Shown here: positions 1 through 5,065 of the stretch, one piece after another
Layout: each line of letters starts with the position of its first letter
How positions within the stretch are numbered: the first letter of the stretch is position 1
NCBI GenBank assembly: GCA_012840625.1
Contig: DUSB01000006.1
Span: 1-5,930 of the forward strand
Length of the DNA stretch: 5,930 nucleotides
Direction of reading: 5' to 3'
Origin: Syntrophomonadaceae bacterium
Lineage (GTDB): Bacteria; Bacillota; Syntrophomonadia; Syntrophomonadales; Syntrophomonadaceae
Notes under the pieces: generated by a model
Told to the model about the DNA's origin: nothing
Seen by the model: the letters and a program-made list of their open reading frames with translations, nothing else
Database searches by the model: none
Position numbers and translations under genes: made by a program

Positions 1-668
1 GCCATACGGTTTGTTTCACTGGCTTTCTTGATCTGCTGGGTGCTTTCCTGCAGCACTTCTGATTTTTCCGTTAAGAGCACCGCTTCCTTTTTCAGCTGCT
101 GACCCACCTGCCTGGCTTCTTGCTCACGTTCTAAAGCCAATCGCAATAGTTTTTGTGTAGCAGTGGAACCCATGAGAGCTATTACGGTAGCAAACATAAA
201 GGTAAAATAGCGGACGGCCAGTGCGGCGCTTTCTCCCGGTACCAGATGGGGGAAGGCTTTTAATAATAAAATATCGGCAACTATACATAATACACAGGTT
301 ACCAGGGTTAGATTGCGGTCAAAATACAACAGGGAGATAATGATGACCAGGTACATCATGGAGACGGTCTCAATGATAGGGGATACATAACGACAGCTTA
401 GAACTGTTAACAGCATGGCTACTACCATGATGTAGGGGGACCAGGGCTGTTCTTCATTACGGCGGACCAGGAAATAAGACCCGCCAATGATGAGGGTAAC
501 AACAATAATCCATGCTGCAATCACGGTACCATTAAGGGCTCCACTTGACAATCCGCTCAGATAAACAATGGTGGTTGCTATTCCAATCAGTACTGTCACA
601 GCAATAATTACGCGCAAGGCCCGGTAGTGATTTTCAATCATATTTTGTTTCAAAAGGCCATTATTCAT
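1..668 (-). CDS. Probable methyl-accepting chemotaxis protein, N-terminal part (runs off the left edge)
   Basis: This is the first 222 codons of a leftward gene whose C-terminal part lies outside the window. The start is the ATG at 668-666, with GAGGTG (675-680) six bases upstream; the protein begins MNNGLLKQNM. Six hydrophobic stretches are visible at about residues 19-40, 48-68, 79-93, 96-116, 119-137 and 152-168, with only short loops between them, so there is no extracytoplasmic ligand-binding domain. From about residue 172 the chain becomes a charged, heptad-like helix (RLALEREQEARQ onward, ending LQESTQQIKKASETN), which resembles the linker entering an MCP signalling hairpin. A six-helix membrane sensor followed by an MCP domain is a known arrangement in Clostridia. 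A histidine kinase or GGDEF protein with the same membrane module remains possible because the output domain is not visible. Confidence is high for a membrane sensor and moderate for MCP. Confidence 0.7.
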   Translation of the reverse strand, partial: MNNGLLKQNMIENHYRALRVIIAVTVLIGIATTIVYLSGLSSGALNGTVIAAWIIVVTLIIGGSYFLVRRNEEQPWSPYIMVVAMLLTVLSCRYVSPIIETVSMMYLVIIISLLYFDRNLTLVTCVLCIVADILLLKAFPHLVPGESAALAVRYFTFMFATVIALMGSTATQKLLRLALEREQEARQVGQQLKKEAVLLTEKSEVLQESTQQIKKASETNRM

Positions 669-674
669 TTTATT

Positions 675-680
675 CACCTC
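675..680 (-). promoter_or_regulatory. Shine-Dalgarno of the membrane sensor gene
   Basis: Reading leftward the sequence is GAGGTG, six bases before the ATG at 668. It is the only good ribosome binding site nearby and fixes the start of the gene at the left edge. Confidence 0.75.
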
Positions 681-716
681 AGTATTGTTGCCCGTGCAAA
701 ATATTCTTATGAGTAA

Positions 717-725
717 AATATACCA
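717..725 (-). promoter_or_regulatory. Possible extended -10 promoter for the membrane sensor gene
   Basis: On the minus strand the sequence reads TG-G-TATATT (725 down to 717), an extended -10 element about 50 bases upstream of the start codon. No convincing -35 lies 16-18 bases upstream, where the DNA is just AT-rich. Because the surrounding region is so AT-rich, a chance match is quite possible. Confidence 0.35.
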
Positions 726-761
726 TATTTTGATATATTTTTATATAAGCAGTTTCCATCA

Positions 762-789
762 AAAAAGAGCGCGTTTTAGCGCTCTTTTT
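762..789 (-). terminator. Intrinsic terminator of the CotF-like operon
   Basis: An 11-bp perfect stem (AAAAAGAGCGC at 762-772 against GCGCTCTTTTT at 779-789) encloses the six-base loop 773-778. Read leftward it follows the stop codon of the 803-1054 gene by 13 bases and ends in a run of T, as an intrinsic terminator should. It separates the spore-protein operon from the membrane sensor gene further left. The stem is also flanked by T on the other strand, so it could work in both directions. Confidence 0.88.
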
Positions 790-802
790 ACTCTTTTTTT
801 AA

Positions 803-1054
803 TTAGCCAAGCTGACTTTGAACGGTTTGGATATCCTGAGGATTGGCAGGTGCAGCTGGTTTATAAAATCCTTTTTGTTCTGCAATCTGGTATAACTGAT
901 ATTGAAATTGTTCATCACTGTTACGAATTTGCTGTAAGGTTTGTCGTAATTGTGGATTGGCTGATTCACTTATGGCAGTTGCATAAGTGGTCAGGTTGCT
1001 TTTGACCATTGACAGCACATCATTAACCATTTCTTTTTCTTGAATAGCTGGCAT
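803..1054 (-). CDS. Small CotF-like spore coat family protein (83 aa)
   Basis: The 83-residue protein begins MPAIQEKEMVNDVLSMVKSN. It resembles the short spore-coat proteins of Clostridia related to the Coat_F domain (CotF of Bacillus): an N-terminal helix with the MVNDVLSMVKSNL pattern, a TYATAISESANPQLRQTLQQI segment typical of 'exts-np-lr' in this family, a second helix ending LYQIAEQKGFYKP, then a short Ala/Pro/Gln tail. It has no signal peptide or membrane segment and is predicted to be an almost entirely helical, ferritin-like hairpin. The ATG at 1054 lies four bases after the stop of the upstream gene; its ribosome binding site (AAGGGGG) is inside the last codons of that gene, so the two are co-transcribed and probably translationally coupled. 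The exact place in the spore and the molecular function are unknown for most members. Confidence 0.8.
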   Translation of the reverse strand: MPAIQEKEMVNDVLSMVKSNLTTYATAISESANPQLRQTLQQIRNSDEQFQYQLYQIAEQKGFYKPAAPANPQDIQTVQSQLG

Positions 1055-1058
1055 TTAT

Positions 1059-1250
1059 TTACATTCCCCCTTGTAAAAATGACATCAGTTTATTACGGCT
1101 ATTTCCTGCAGATTGTGCCGATTGTTCAAACATCTGCTTAATTTGCTGATCCTGGCACTGGGATGCATAGAAACTAAGTTTCTTTTCAGCGTTGGCATGA
1201 CTTCCTATTAGATGTCTTAAAGTCTGTAGTTCTTGTTGGTTTAAGCTCAA
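1059..1250 (-). CDS. Very small CotF-related helical spore protein (63 aa)
   Basis: The 63-residue protein begins MSLNQQELQTLRHLIGSHAN and reads as two amphipathic helices: residues about 4-29, including the HANAEKKLSFYASQC segment, and about 33-58, containing DQQIKQMFEQSAQSAGN, followed by a Gly-Gly-Met end. The pattern 'Lt-kEl--l--li--h---ekkl--ya--c-D-qik-mfe--A' is that of small clostridial spore-coat proteins distantly related to Coat_F. The start is a TTG (1250-1248), chosen because GGAG and AAGGA sit 4-9 bases before it and no ATG is available in frame nearby. It is the first gene of a two-gene operon, with the second cistron four bases downstream. A single Cys (SQCQDQ) could take part in coat cross-linking, but this is speculation. 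Family assignment is by pattern, so confidence is moderate. Confidence 0.75.
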   Translation of the reverse strand: MSLNQQELQTLRHLIGSHANAEKKLSFYASQCQDQQIKQMFEQSAQSAGNSRNKLMSFLQGGM

Positions 1251-1292
1251 ATTATCCTTCTCCTTTCGTTTATAACTACCTCGGGCATGTAT

Positions 1293-1322
1293 TAGGATGG
1301 CATTTTAATCAGTAAACTATGC
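1293..1322 (-). promoter_or_regulatory. Sigma-G-type (forespore) promoter of the CotF-like operon
   Basis: On the minus strand GCATA (1322-1318) is followed, after exactly 18 bases, by CATCCTA (1299-1293). This matches the Bacillus sigma-G consensus (GHATR, 17-18 bases, CATNHTA) at every specified position. Transcription would start near 1286, giving a leader of about 35 bases to the TTG start at 1250. It is on the correct strand and at the right distance for a spore-protein operon. Sigma-F promoters are related but have a GG-containing -10, which is absent here. Confidence 0.7.
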
Positions 1323-1333
1323 TGGCGTTTTGT

Positions 1334-1362
1334 AACAAAAATTTTAAAAAATTTTTTTTGTT
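1334..1362. repeat. AT-only inverted repeat in the divergent promoter region
   Basis: AACAAAAA (1334-1341) is inverted at TTTTTGTT (1355-1362) around an A/T-only centre. It lies between the leftward spore-protein operon and the rightward OsmC gene, about 70 bases before the OsmC start. It could act as curved DNA, an UP element or an operator for the OsmC gene, but homopolymeric A and T runs form such symmetry easily by chance. I see no convincing -35/-10 pair for OsmC; TATAGA at 1371-1376 is the best -10-like word. Confidence 0.3.
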
Positions 1363-1431
1363 TGGTGTAGTATAGATTCAAAACAGGCTGGATTAAGATT
1401 AATAAAAAAGAAAATGGAGGAGGTTAAAACA

Positions 1432-1839
1432 ATGAAAACAATTAAAACGGTGGTAAGCTGGAACGAAAATCAGCAGCAAGCGATAGCGGATATGAATGGA
1501 AATAGTGTGGTGGTTTATGGAAAAAACAGCGCCAGTCCCATGGAACTTTTGCTGGGCTCGCTTGGCGGCTGCATGGTATCGATTATAGCTATGCTGGCAG
1601 AAAAGAAGCGTATGTTTGTCCCCGGTCTCCAGGTAGAATTGGAAGGCGATATCGATCCAGCCGGCATGGCGAAAAGGGGTCAGGGTATACGCCCGGGATT
1701 TCAACAGATACGCATGAAGATTACCGCAGATGAATCAGTTGATCGGGATTCCTTTCAGCAGTTGGTACAGATGGCTGGTGCTATATGTCCGGTAAAAGAT
1801 ACTTTGCAGGGTGTGCAGCTCATAGAAGAACTGGATTAA
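1432..1839 (+). CDS. OsmC family protein (135 aa)
   Basis: A cytoplasmic OsmC/Ohr-superfamily protein. Founding members reduce organic hydroperoxides with a pair of cysteines; many clostridial relatives are uncharacterised. Both hallmark cysteines are present: Cys47 in the helix SPMELLLGSLGGCMVSI and Cys119 in AICPVKDTL, matching the family's second 'CP(V/I)' motif. The N-terminal strand VVSWNENQQQAIADMNG and the length (135 residues) are normal for the family. An in-frame ATG at 1414 exists, but GGAGGAGG (1416-1423) overlaps it and sits eight bases before the ATG at 1432, so 1432 is the real start. The gene is divergent from the spore-protein operon. No intrinsic terminator is seen after it; the next rightward gene is 241 bases away and has its own promoter-like element. 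Peroxidase activity is inferred from the two cysteines. Confidence 0.87.
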   Translation: MKTIKTVVSWNENQQQAIADMNGNSVVVYGKNSASPMELLLGSLGGCMVSIIAMLAEKKRMFVPGLQVELEGDIDPAGMAKRGQGIRPGFQQIRMKITADESVDRDSFQQLVQMAGAICPVKDTLQGVQLIEELD

Positions 1840-2012
1840 AAATAGCCAGGAAGGATGGCCTTATAAAGGGATCTTTCTGCTTTTCTATTCCAGGCGCATT
1901 CGCCAGCGGCTGCGTAGATATAGTGAGAGTAGCATGCTTTTGTCCATCATTTACATCGGGCAACGAATCGACTTATTATTAAATAGAGCTTTTTCGGGCA
2001 TAAAAAAGGATA
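1840..2012. other. Gene-free stretch after OsmC, no clear feature
   Basis: A rightward open frame at 1785-1982 overlaps the end of the OsmC gene, has no ribosome binding site, and encodes nothing recognisable, so I regard it as a shadow. The only structures are weak: a short GGCG/CGCC hairpin at 1893-1904 with a four-base loop, and an AGCCA/TGGC pairing near 1842-1857. Neither is followed by a T run, so neither is a convincing terminator. Confidence 0.5.
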
Positions 2013-2021
2013 TGCTATAAT
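2013..2021 (+). promoter_or_regulatory. Extended -10 promoter for the nitroreductase gene
   Basis: TG-C-TATAAT is a perfect -10 hexamer with the extended TGn element, 60 bases upstream of the ATG at 2081. The -35 region (TTTCGG, 1992-1997, 18 bases upstream) is poor, which is tolerated by extended -10 promoters of sigma-A type. Confidence 0.6.
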
Positions 2022-2080
2022 TTAAAGAAATTAATAGGGATGGCACAGTGGCATTTCTATTAGTATCAGGAGGGGTTTGG

Positions 2081-2644
2081 ATGGATACATTGGAGTGTAT
2101 TAAAAGCAGACGCAGCATAAGGCGTTTTACCGATCAGGAGCTCAGTGATGACTTGATTTATAAATTATTGGAAGCTATTCGCTGGTCTCCATCCTGGGCT
2201 AATACCCAGTGCTGGGAAGTCATTGTGGTAAAAGATGCAGATATGAAGCGGAAAATTGCTGATTGTTTGCAGCCCAACAATCCGGCTACTAAAGGTGTTC
2301 TGCAGGCACCGGTGCTCATGATTATGTGTGCCAGATTAGGTACGGCTGGTTTTAAAAAGGGCGAGATGCTTACTGATAAAGGTGATTGGTATATGTTTGA
2401 CGCAGGCATAGCCAGTCAAAATCTATGCCTAGCTGCCCACAGCCTAGGCTTGGGAACGGTACATGTAGGGAGTATTAAACATGCTGAACTGGATGCGGTG
2501 CTGGGTTTACCTGAAAATATTAAATCAATCGAAGTGATACCGGTGGGTTATCCTGCTAAAGAAGCTACTGCGCCTGCACGCAAAGAACTTGAGCAATTCG
2601 TACATTTAAATCAATATGGTCAACCATTTATTAAGCAGGTATAA
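2081..2644 (+). CDS. Nitroreductase family flavoprotein (187 aa)
   Basis: An FMN-dependent NAD(P)H oxidoreductase of the nitroreductase superfamily; it is soluble, usually dimeric, and has an unpredictable natural substrate (nitro compounds, quinones, flavin and others). The N-terminal flavin-phosphate motif is SRRSIRRF (residues 9-16), followed by AIRWSPSWANTQCWEVIVV (32-50), the typical 'a--aPSa-N-Qpw-fivv' block. Residues 118-131, AAHSLGLGTVHVGS, form the glycine-rich second flavin segment, and VIPVGYPAKEA (152-162) is the conserved C-terminal 'l--GyP' strand. Length is normal. A GTG at 2048 would extend the frame by 11 residues, but AGGAGGGG at 2068-2075 sits five bases before the ATG at 2081, which fixes the start. 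It is flanked by its own -10 element and a strong terminator, so it is a single-gene unit. Confidence 0.9.
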   Translation: MDTLECIKSRRSIRRFTDQELSDDLIYKLLEAIRWSPSWANTQCWEVIVVKDADMKRKIADCLQPNNPATKGVLQAPVLMIMCARLGTAGFKKGEMLTDKGDWYMFDAGIASQNLCLAAHSLGLGTVHVGSIKHAELDAVLGLPENIKSIEVIPVGYPAKEATAPARKELEQFVHLNQYGQPFIKQV

Positions 2645-2672
2645 ATGACAAGAAAAAATAAATAGCAGCCAG

Positions 2673-2705
2673 GAGAGCAGGGTTTGCAAACCCTGCTCTC
2701 TTTTT
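2673..2705 (+). terminator. Intrinsic terminator after the nitroreductase
   Basis: GAGAGCAGGGTTTG (2673-2686) is followed immediately by its exact inverse (2687-2700), a perfect 28-base palindrome that folds into a stem of about 11-12 bp with a small loop around GCAA. It is followed by TTTTT (2701-2705) and lies 28 bases after the stop codon. The strong GC stem plus T run makes this a confident call. Confidence 0.93.
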
Positions 2706-2792
2706 GGTGAAATGTAATGATATAAAATAAACGGCAGGCGGGCACACTAATAGATATGATTGATAAAGCATTCTATAAGGAGGTGTTAACAA

Positions 2793-3767
2793 ATGTCCAT
2801 AAGCAGGTTTTGGGGTCTGTGTCTGCTGTGCTTTAGCATAGTAGTAGCTGGCTGTGGCTTTACCAGTACTGCCATGGCGGCAGATCCTGACTGCTGTAAA
2901 AAAGCGGAAGCAAAGGTGATTAACCGTACTGATTTTCCCGTATTGTTTGTGAGTGAACCTGTTTTTACAGGAGATGCTGTGTGGATGGTTCAGGCCATGC
3001 TGCGTCAGCAGGGCTATAATATAGTGCCTGATGGAATCTTTGATAGCAGGACAGCCGAGCTCATACGAATATATCAACTGGCCAACCATCTGGATGTAAA
3101 CGGAGTAGTAGATAAAAACGTTTGGCAGCATCTGATGTATCAGGAGGAGGGAGAATCCTGTATGAAAATGGAAGACTCCCGGGATCAGAAAAGAATGATG
3201 ATAGAAATTGACCTGGCTAAACGTCAATTAACTTTATATGAAAACAAGCAGGTGCTGAAAAAGTATCCGGTGGGGATTGGAAAAAGCAAAACGCCTTCAC
3301 CGCTGGGTGAATGGAAAGTGGTGAATAAAGGAGTAGGATGGGGGGGAGGATTTGGCACTCGCTGGATGGGTTTAAATGTGCCCTGGGGTATTTACGGAAT
3401 ACATGGAACTGACAAACCGTATTCAGTAGGGAGCTCCGAGTCACATGGCTGCATCCGCATGTTGAATAAACATATAGAAGAACTATACCCTCTGGTTCCG
3501 GTAGGCACTATGGTACGTATTGTCGAAAATGGACAGATGGTTCCGCGCTCCTTTCAGCCCCGGATACTGAAACTAAATTCATCCGGGCCGCAGGTAGTTT
3601 ATCTGCAAAGCCGGCTCAAGGAAAAAGGGATTATTTTTGATAATGCTGACGGTCGGTTTGGACATATGACAGAGCTGGCATTGCGGTATTATCAGGCCTG
3701 GAATGGATTACAGATAACCGGGATAGCCGATGAAGATACCTATCGGGCTTTAGAAATGATTGAATAA
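2793..3767 (+). CDS. Exported L,D-transpeptidase (YkuD domain) with two peptidoglycan-binding domains (324 aa)
   Basis: Cell-wall enzyme that makes 3-3 cross-links or attaches substrates to peptidoglycan through a catalytic cysteine. Domain order: a hydrophobic N-terminal signal (residues about 5-20); a PG_binding_1 domain at about 58-115 (AVWMVQAMLRQQGYN...DGIFDSRTAELIRIYQ...NGVVDKNVWQHL); a YkuD catalytic domain at about 134-246; and a second PG_binding_1 domain at about 263-322 (GPQVVYLQSRLKEKG...DGRFGHMTELALRYYQ...GIADEDTYRAL). The YkuD motif is complete: His204 in YGIHGTDKP, then SHGCIRM with His218, Gly219 and the nucleophile Cys220. The signal contains VAGC (Cys21), an acceptable lipobox, but AMA-AD at residues 27-31 would suit signal peptidase I, so the mature form is uncertain. 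The ribosome binding site is AAGGAGGTG (2777-2785), seven bases before ATG. No terminator follows directly; transcription may continue into 3768-3969. Confidence 0.93.
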   Translation: MSISRFWGLCLLCFSIVVAGCGFTSTAMAADPDCCKKAEAKVINRTDFPVLFVSEPVFTGDAVWMVQAMLRQQGYNIVPDGIFDSRTAELIRIYQLANHLDVNGVVDKNVWQHLMYQEEGESCMKMEDSRDQKRMMIEIDLAKRQLTLYENKQVLKKYPVGIGKSKTPSPLGEWKVVNKGVGWGGGFGTRWMGLNVPWGIYGIHGTDKPYSVGSSESHGCIRMLNKHIEELYPLVPVGTMVRIVENGQMVPRSFQPRILKLNSSGPQVVYLQSRLKEKGIIFDNADGRFGHMTELALRYYQAWNGLQITGIADEDTYRALEMIE

Positions 3768-3773
3768 AGTTTA

Positions 3774-3802
3774 TTGACATATGCTCATAACCGCTCTAGA
3801 AT
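3774..3802 (+). promoter_or_regulatory. Strong sigma-A promoter in the gene-free stretch
   Basis: TTGACA (3774-3779, perfect -35) is followed after exactly 17 bases by TAGAAT (3797-3802, 5 of 6 matches to TATAAT). Transcription should start near 3809. It starts seven bases after the stop codon of the L,D-transpeptidase and about 260 bases before the next gene, which is unusually far for that gene's own promoter and suggests a leader or separate RNA. Confidence 0.78.
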
Positions 3803-3808
3803 AAAACT

Positions 3809-3969
3809 GAGAGGATGAATACATCCTTTAGGACATTTACGAGCGAGAGGTTCTACACTGTTTAGCCACTGACCTGATCTTGGCTAACCACTCATTCAAA
3901 ATACTTTATTTTCTTCCTTTAAAGTACAAACGGGGTGAAGTACATACTTCACCCCGTTTGCACTTTAAA
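3809..3969 (+). ncRNA. Candidate structured small RNA or leader RNA, family not recognised
   Basis: About 160 nt downstream of the best promoter in the window and without a credible ORF. Visible structure in order: a hairpin AGGATG/CATCCT (3812-3817 and 3822-3827, loop AATA); a single-stranded stretch; a hairpin TTAGCCA/TGGCTAA (3862-3868 and 3881-3887, 12-base loop CTGACCTGATCT); a U-rich segment (about 3904-3920); and the long stem at 3918-3969 that would close the RNA. I could not match it to 6S RNA, T-box, TPP, SAM, purine, cobalamin, glycine, c-di-GMP or preQ1 classes as a whole, although fragments resemble some. It may be an independent sRNA ending at about 3970, or the 5' leader of the PanE-like gene. 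The RNA is inferred from promoter and fold only. Confidence 0.42.
3918..3969. terminator. Long inverted repeat, probable terminator or attenuator stem
   Basis: The inner arms CAAACGGGGTGAAG (3927-3940) and CTTCACCCCGTTTG (3947-3960) pair perfectly; one further T-A pair leaves a tetraloop (3942-3945), giving 15 bp. After one A/C mismatch (3926/3961) the pairing resumes with TTTAAAGT (3918-3925) and ACTTTAAA (3962-3969). The stem is strong enough for termination, but no T run of more than three follows on either strand, so it is an atypical intrinsic terminator. It could alternatively be an RNA stability element or a processed leader structure. Confidence 0.6.
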
Positions 3970-4068
3970 CAACAAAATTGGCAGGCGGGAAATAAACGTA
4001 AAGGTATTGTATGCAGTTTGGCTTTAAGTTATGTTATTACATAAGAATGTAGGTAAAGGTGGTATAGT
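3970..4068 (+). promoter_or_regulatory. Upstream region of the PanE-like gene with a small inverted repeat
   Basis: AAAGGTGG (4055-4062) is the ribosome binding site, six bases before the ATG at 4069. TTATGT (4029-4034) is inverted at ACATAA (4039-4044) across four bases; it could be an operator or a leader hairpin just upstream of the ribosome binding site. The best promoter-like pair is TTGTAT (4007-4012), 17 bases, TATGTT (4030-4035), which is weak and overlaps the inverted repeat. If this is not a promoter, the gene must be read from the strong promoter at 3774-3802 through the long stem. Confidence 0.3.
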
Positions 4069-5013
4069 ATGAAGATACTTGTATATGGCATAGGCGCTTT
4101 GGGAACCGTGTATGCTACTTTACTAAAAAAGAAGGGTCATACAGTATGCGCTATCGATACGGATGATGTGGTATCTACTGTTGCGGATGGGATGTTGTTT
4201 GTTACTGGGATTTGGGGTGAACATCGAGCTATCCTGGATGAGGCGGTAAAGAGTGTAGAGGATTTAAAACAGCGGGATTTTGACTTGATTATTGTAACTG
4301 TTAAAGCATACAACACTGCCGAAGTTTGCAGGGATCTGCTTCCTGTTTTGGGTGATGATACCATCGTTATGCTGGCTCAAAATGGCTATGGAAATTACGA
4401 TGAAGCGGTGCAGTATATTCCGGCAGAACAACTAGTACTGGCCCGGGTAATCTTTGGTGCCGAAACATTGGCGACCGGTTTTTCTAAAGTGAGTGTGGAA
4501 GCCGATCCAGTGGTGATTGGTTCGCCAGATAATAGGGTTCCCGTAGAAAAGCTACAGCACTTTGCCGGGGTCTTCACGGAAGCAGGGATTGAAACCGAAA
4601 TCAGTGATGAAATTATGAAATATCTATGGGGGAAAATAATCTATAATTGTGCTCTTAATCCTCTGGGAGCCATTTTAGAAGTTCCGTATGGTTATCTGGT
4701 CAAAGAAGATGAGAGCAGGGTTATTGTTGATGATATCATTAGAGAAATCTTTCAGGTGCTGGCAGCGATGGGACAGGATACCTTCTGGCCGGATGCACAG
4801 GCTTATTCTGAGGAATTTTATAATAAGTTAATCATCAAAACTGCTGATCATCATTCTTCAATGCTACAGGATATTAACAGGGGCAGGAAAACAGAAATAG
4901 AATATCTAAATGGTGCCATTGTTCGTTTAGGGAAGCAGTATAATATCGATACCCCTGCCAATGAAATGATGCGTACCATGGTGCATAGAAAAGAGCAATT
5001 AAAAGCTATTTAG
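4069..5013 (+). CDS. panE: Ketopantoate reductase (PanE/ApbA) family protein (314 aa)
   Basis: Family enzymes reduce 2-dehydropantoate to pantoate with NAD(P)H for coenzyme A synthesis, in the cytoplasm. The N-terminal Rossmann fold starts at once with VYGIGALGTVYA (GxGxxG at Gly7, Gly9, Gly12). Conserved positions are present: Lys79 in TVKAYNT, Asn105 in MLAQNGYGN, Lys189 in LWGKIIYNCALNPL (the catalytic lysine position), Asn193 and Asn197, Ser263/264 in HSSMLQDI, and Glu276 in GRKTEIEYLNG. Length is normal. The second beta strand ends in Asp30 (CAIDTDD), where E. coli PanE has an arginine that recognises NADPH; an acidic residue here suggests NADH preference. Clostridia often carry several PanE-like paralogues that may act on other 2-oxo acids, and no panB/panC/panD is nearby, so the pantothenate role is probable rather than proven. 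The next gene is 96 bases downstream, with no visible terminator between. Confidence 0.82.
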   Translation: MKILVYGIGALGTVYATLLKKKGHTVCAIDTDDVVSTVADGMLFVTGIWGEHRAILDEAVKSVEDLKQRDFDLIIVTVKAYNTAEVCRDLLPVLGDDTIVMLAQNGYGNYDEAVQYIPAEQLVLARVIFGAETLATGFSKVSVEADPVVIGSPDNRVPVEKLQHFAGVFTEAGIETEISDEIMKYLWGKIIYNCALNPLGAILEVPYGYLVKEDESRVIVDDIIREIFQVLAAMGQDTFWPDAQAYSEEFYNKLIIKTADHHSSMLQDINRGRKTEIEYLNGAIVRLGKQYNIDTPANEMMRTMVHRKEQLKAI

Positions 5014-5065
5014 TCATACTGGCTGATGTATAACTATATATAATAATTAGTAGTACCTTCTGCTA

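Noticed and set aside
685..1005. Rightward open frame over the CotF-like gene
   Set aside because: It is antisense to a well-supported spore-protein gene, crosses the terminator at 762-789, and encodes nothing recognisable.
1414..1431. Upstream ATG at 1414 as the start of the OsmC gene
   Set aside because: It overlaps the GGAGGAGG that serves the ATG at 1432, has no ribosome binding site of its own, and would add six residues not expected for the family.
2041..2056. Sigma-54 promoter at TGGCACAGTGGC before the nitroreductase
   Set aside because: The GC that should follow GG by ten bases is not at the right spacing, and a good sigma-A extended -10 lies just upstream.
2048..2080. GTG at 2048 as the start of the nitroreductase
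   Set aside because: No Shine-Dalgarno precedes it, while AGGAGGGG sits five bases before the ATG at 2081, where the family homology begins.
2631..3227. Long leftward open frame over the L,D-transpeptidase N-terminus
   Set aside because: It is antisense to a clear enzyme gene, includes the terminator at 2673-2705, and has no ribosome binding site or family resemblance.
3845..3857. PreQ1-I riboswitch-like string AGAGGTTCTAC
   Set aside because: The rest of the compact preQ1-I fold (the ACCCTCT return strand and the A-rich tail AAAAAACTAA) is absent, and no queuosine gene follows.
3815..3865. A 16-codon ORF (MNTSFRTFTSERFYTV) in the candidate RNA
   Set aside because: It would start only about six bases after the predicted transcription start with no ribosome binding site, and its first codons form the 3812-3827 hairpin. 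Leader peptide translation is unlikely.
3807..3883. TPP (thiamine) riboswitch: CTGAGAG at 3807 and ACCTGATCT followed by TGG at 3872-3883 look like two conserved pieces
   Set aside because: The 5' GGGGTGC arm and the essential GCGTAGGGAA after the second piece are missing, the two pieces are too far apart, and CTGAGAG overlaps the predicted transcription start. No thiamine gene is nearby. A covariance-model search would settle it.
3841..3890. Possible tRNA or T-box fragment around GGTTCTACACTG
   Set aside because: There is no cloverleaf or acceptor pairing, no GGTTCRA T-arm, and no T-box antiterminator motif (TGGNACCGCG).
2733..3989. The decamer GGCAGGCGGG occurs at 2733-2742 and 3980-3989, upstream of two rightward genes
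   Set aside because: In about 6 kb, more than ten same-strand pairs of repeated 10-mers are expected by chance. The two sites share neither flanks nor distance to the start codon.
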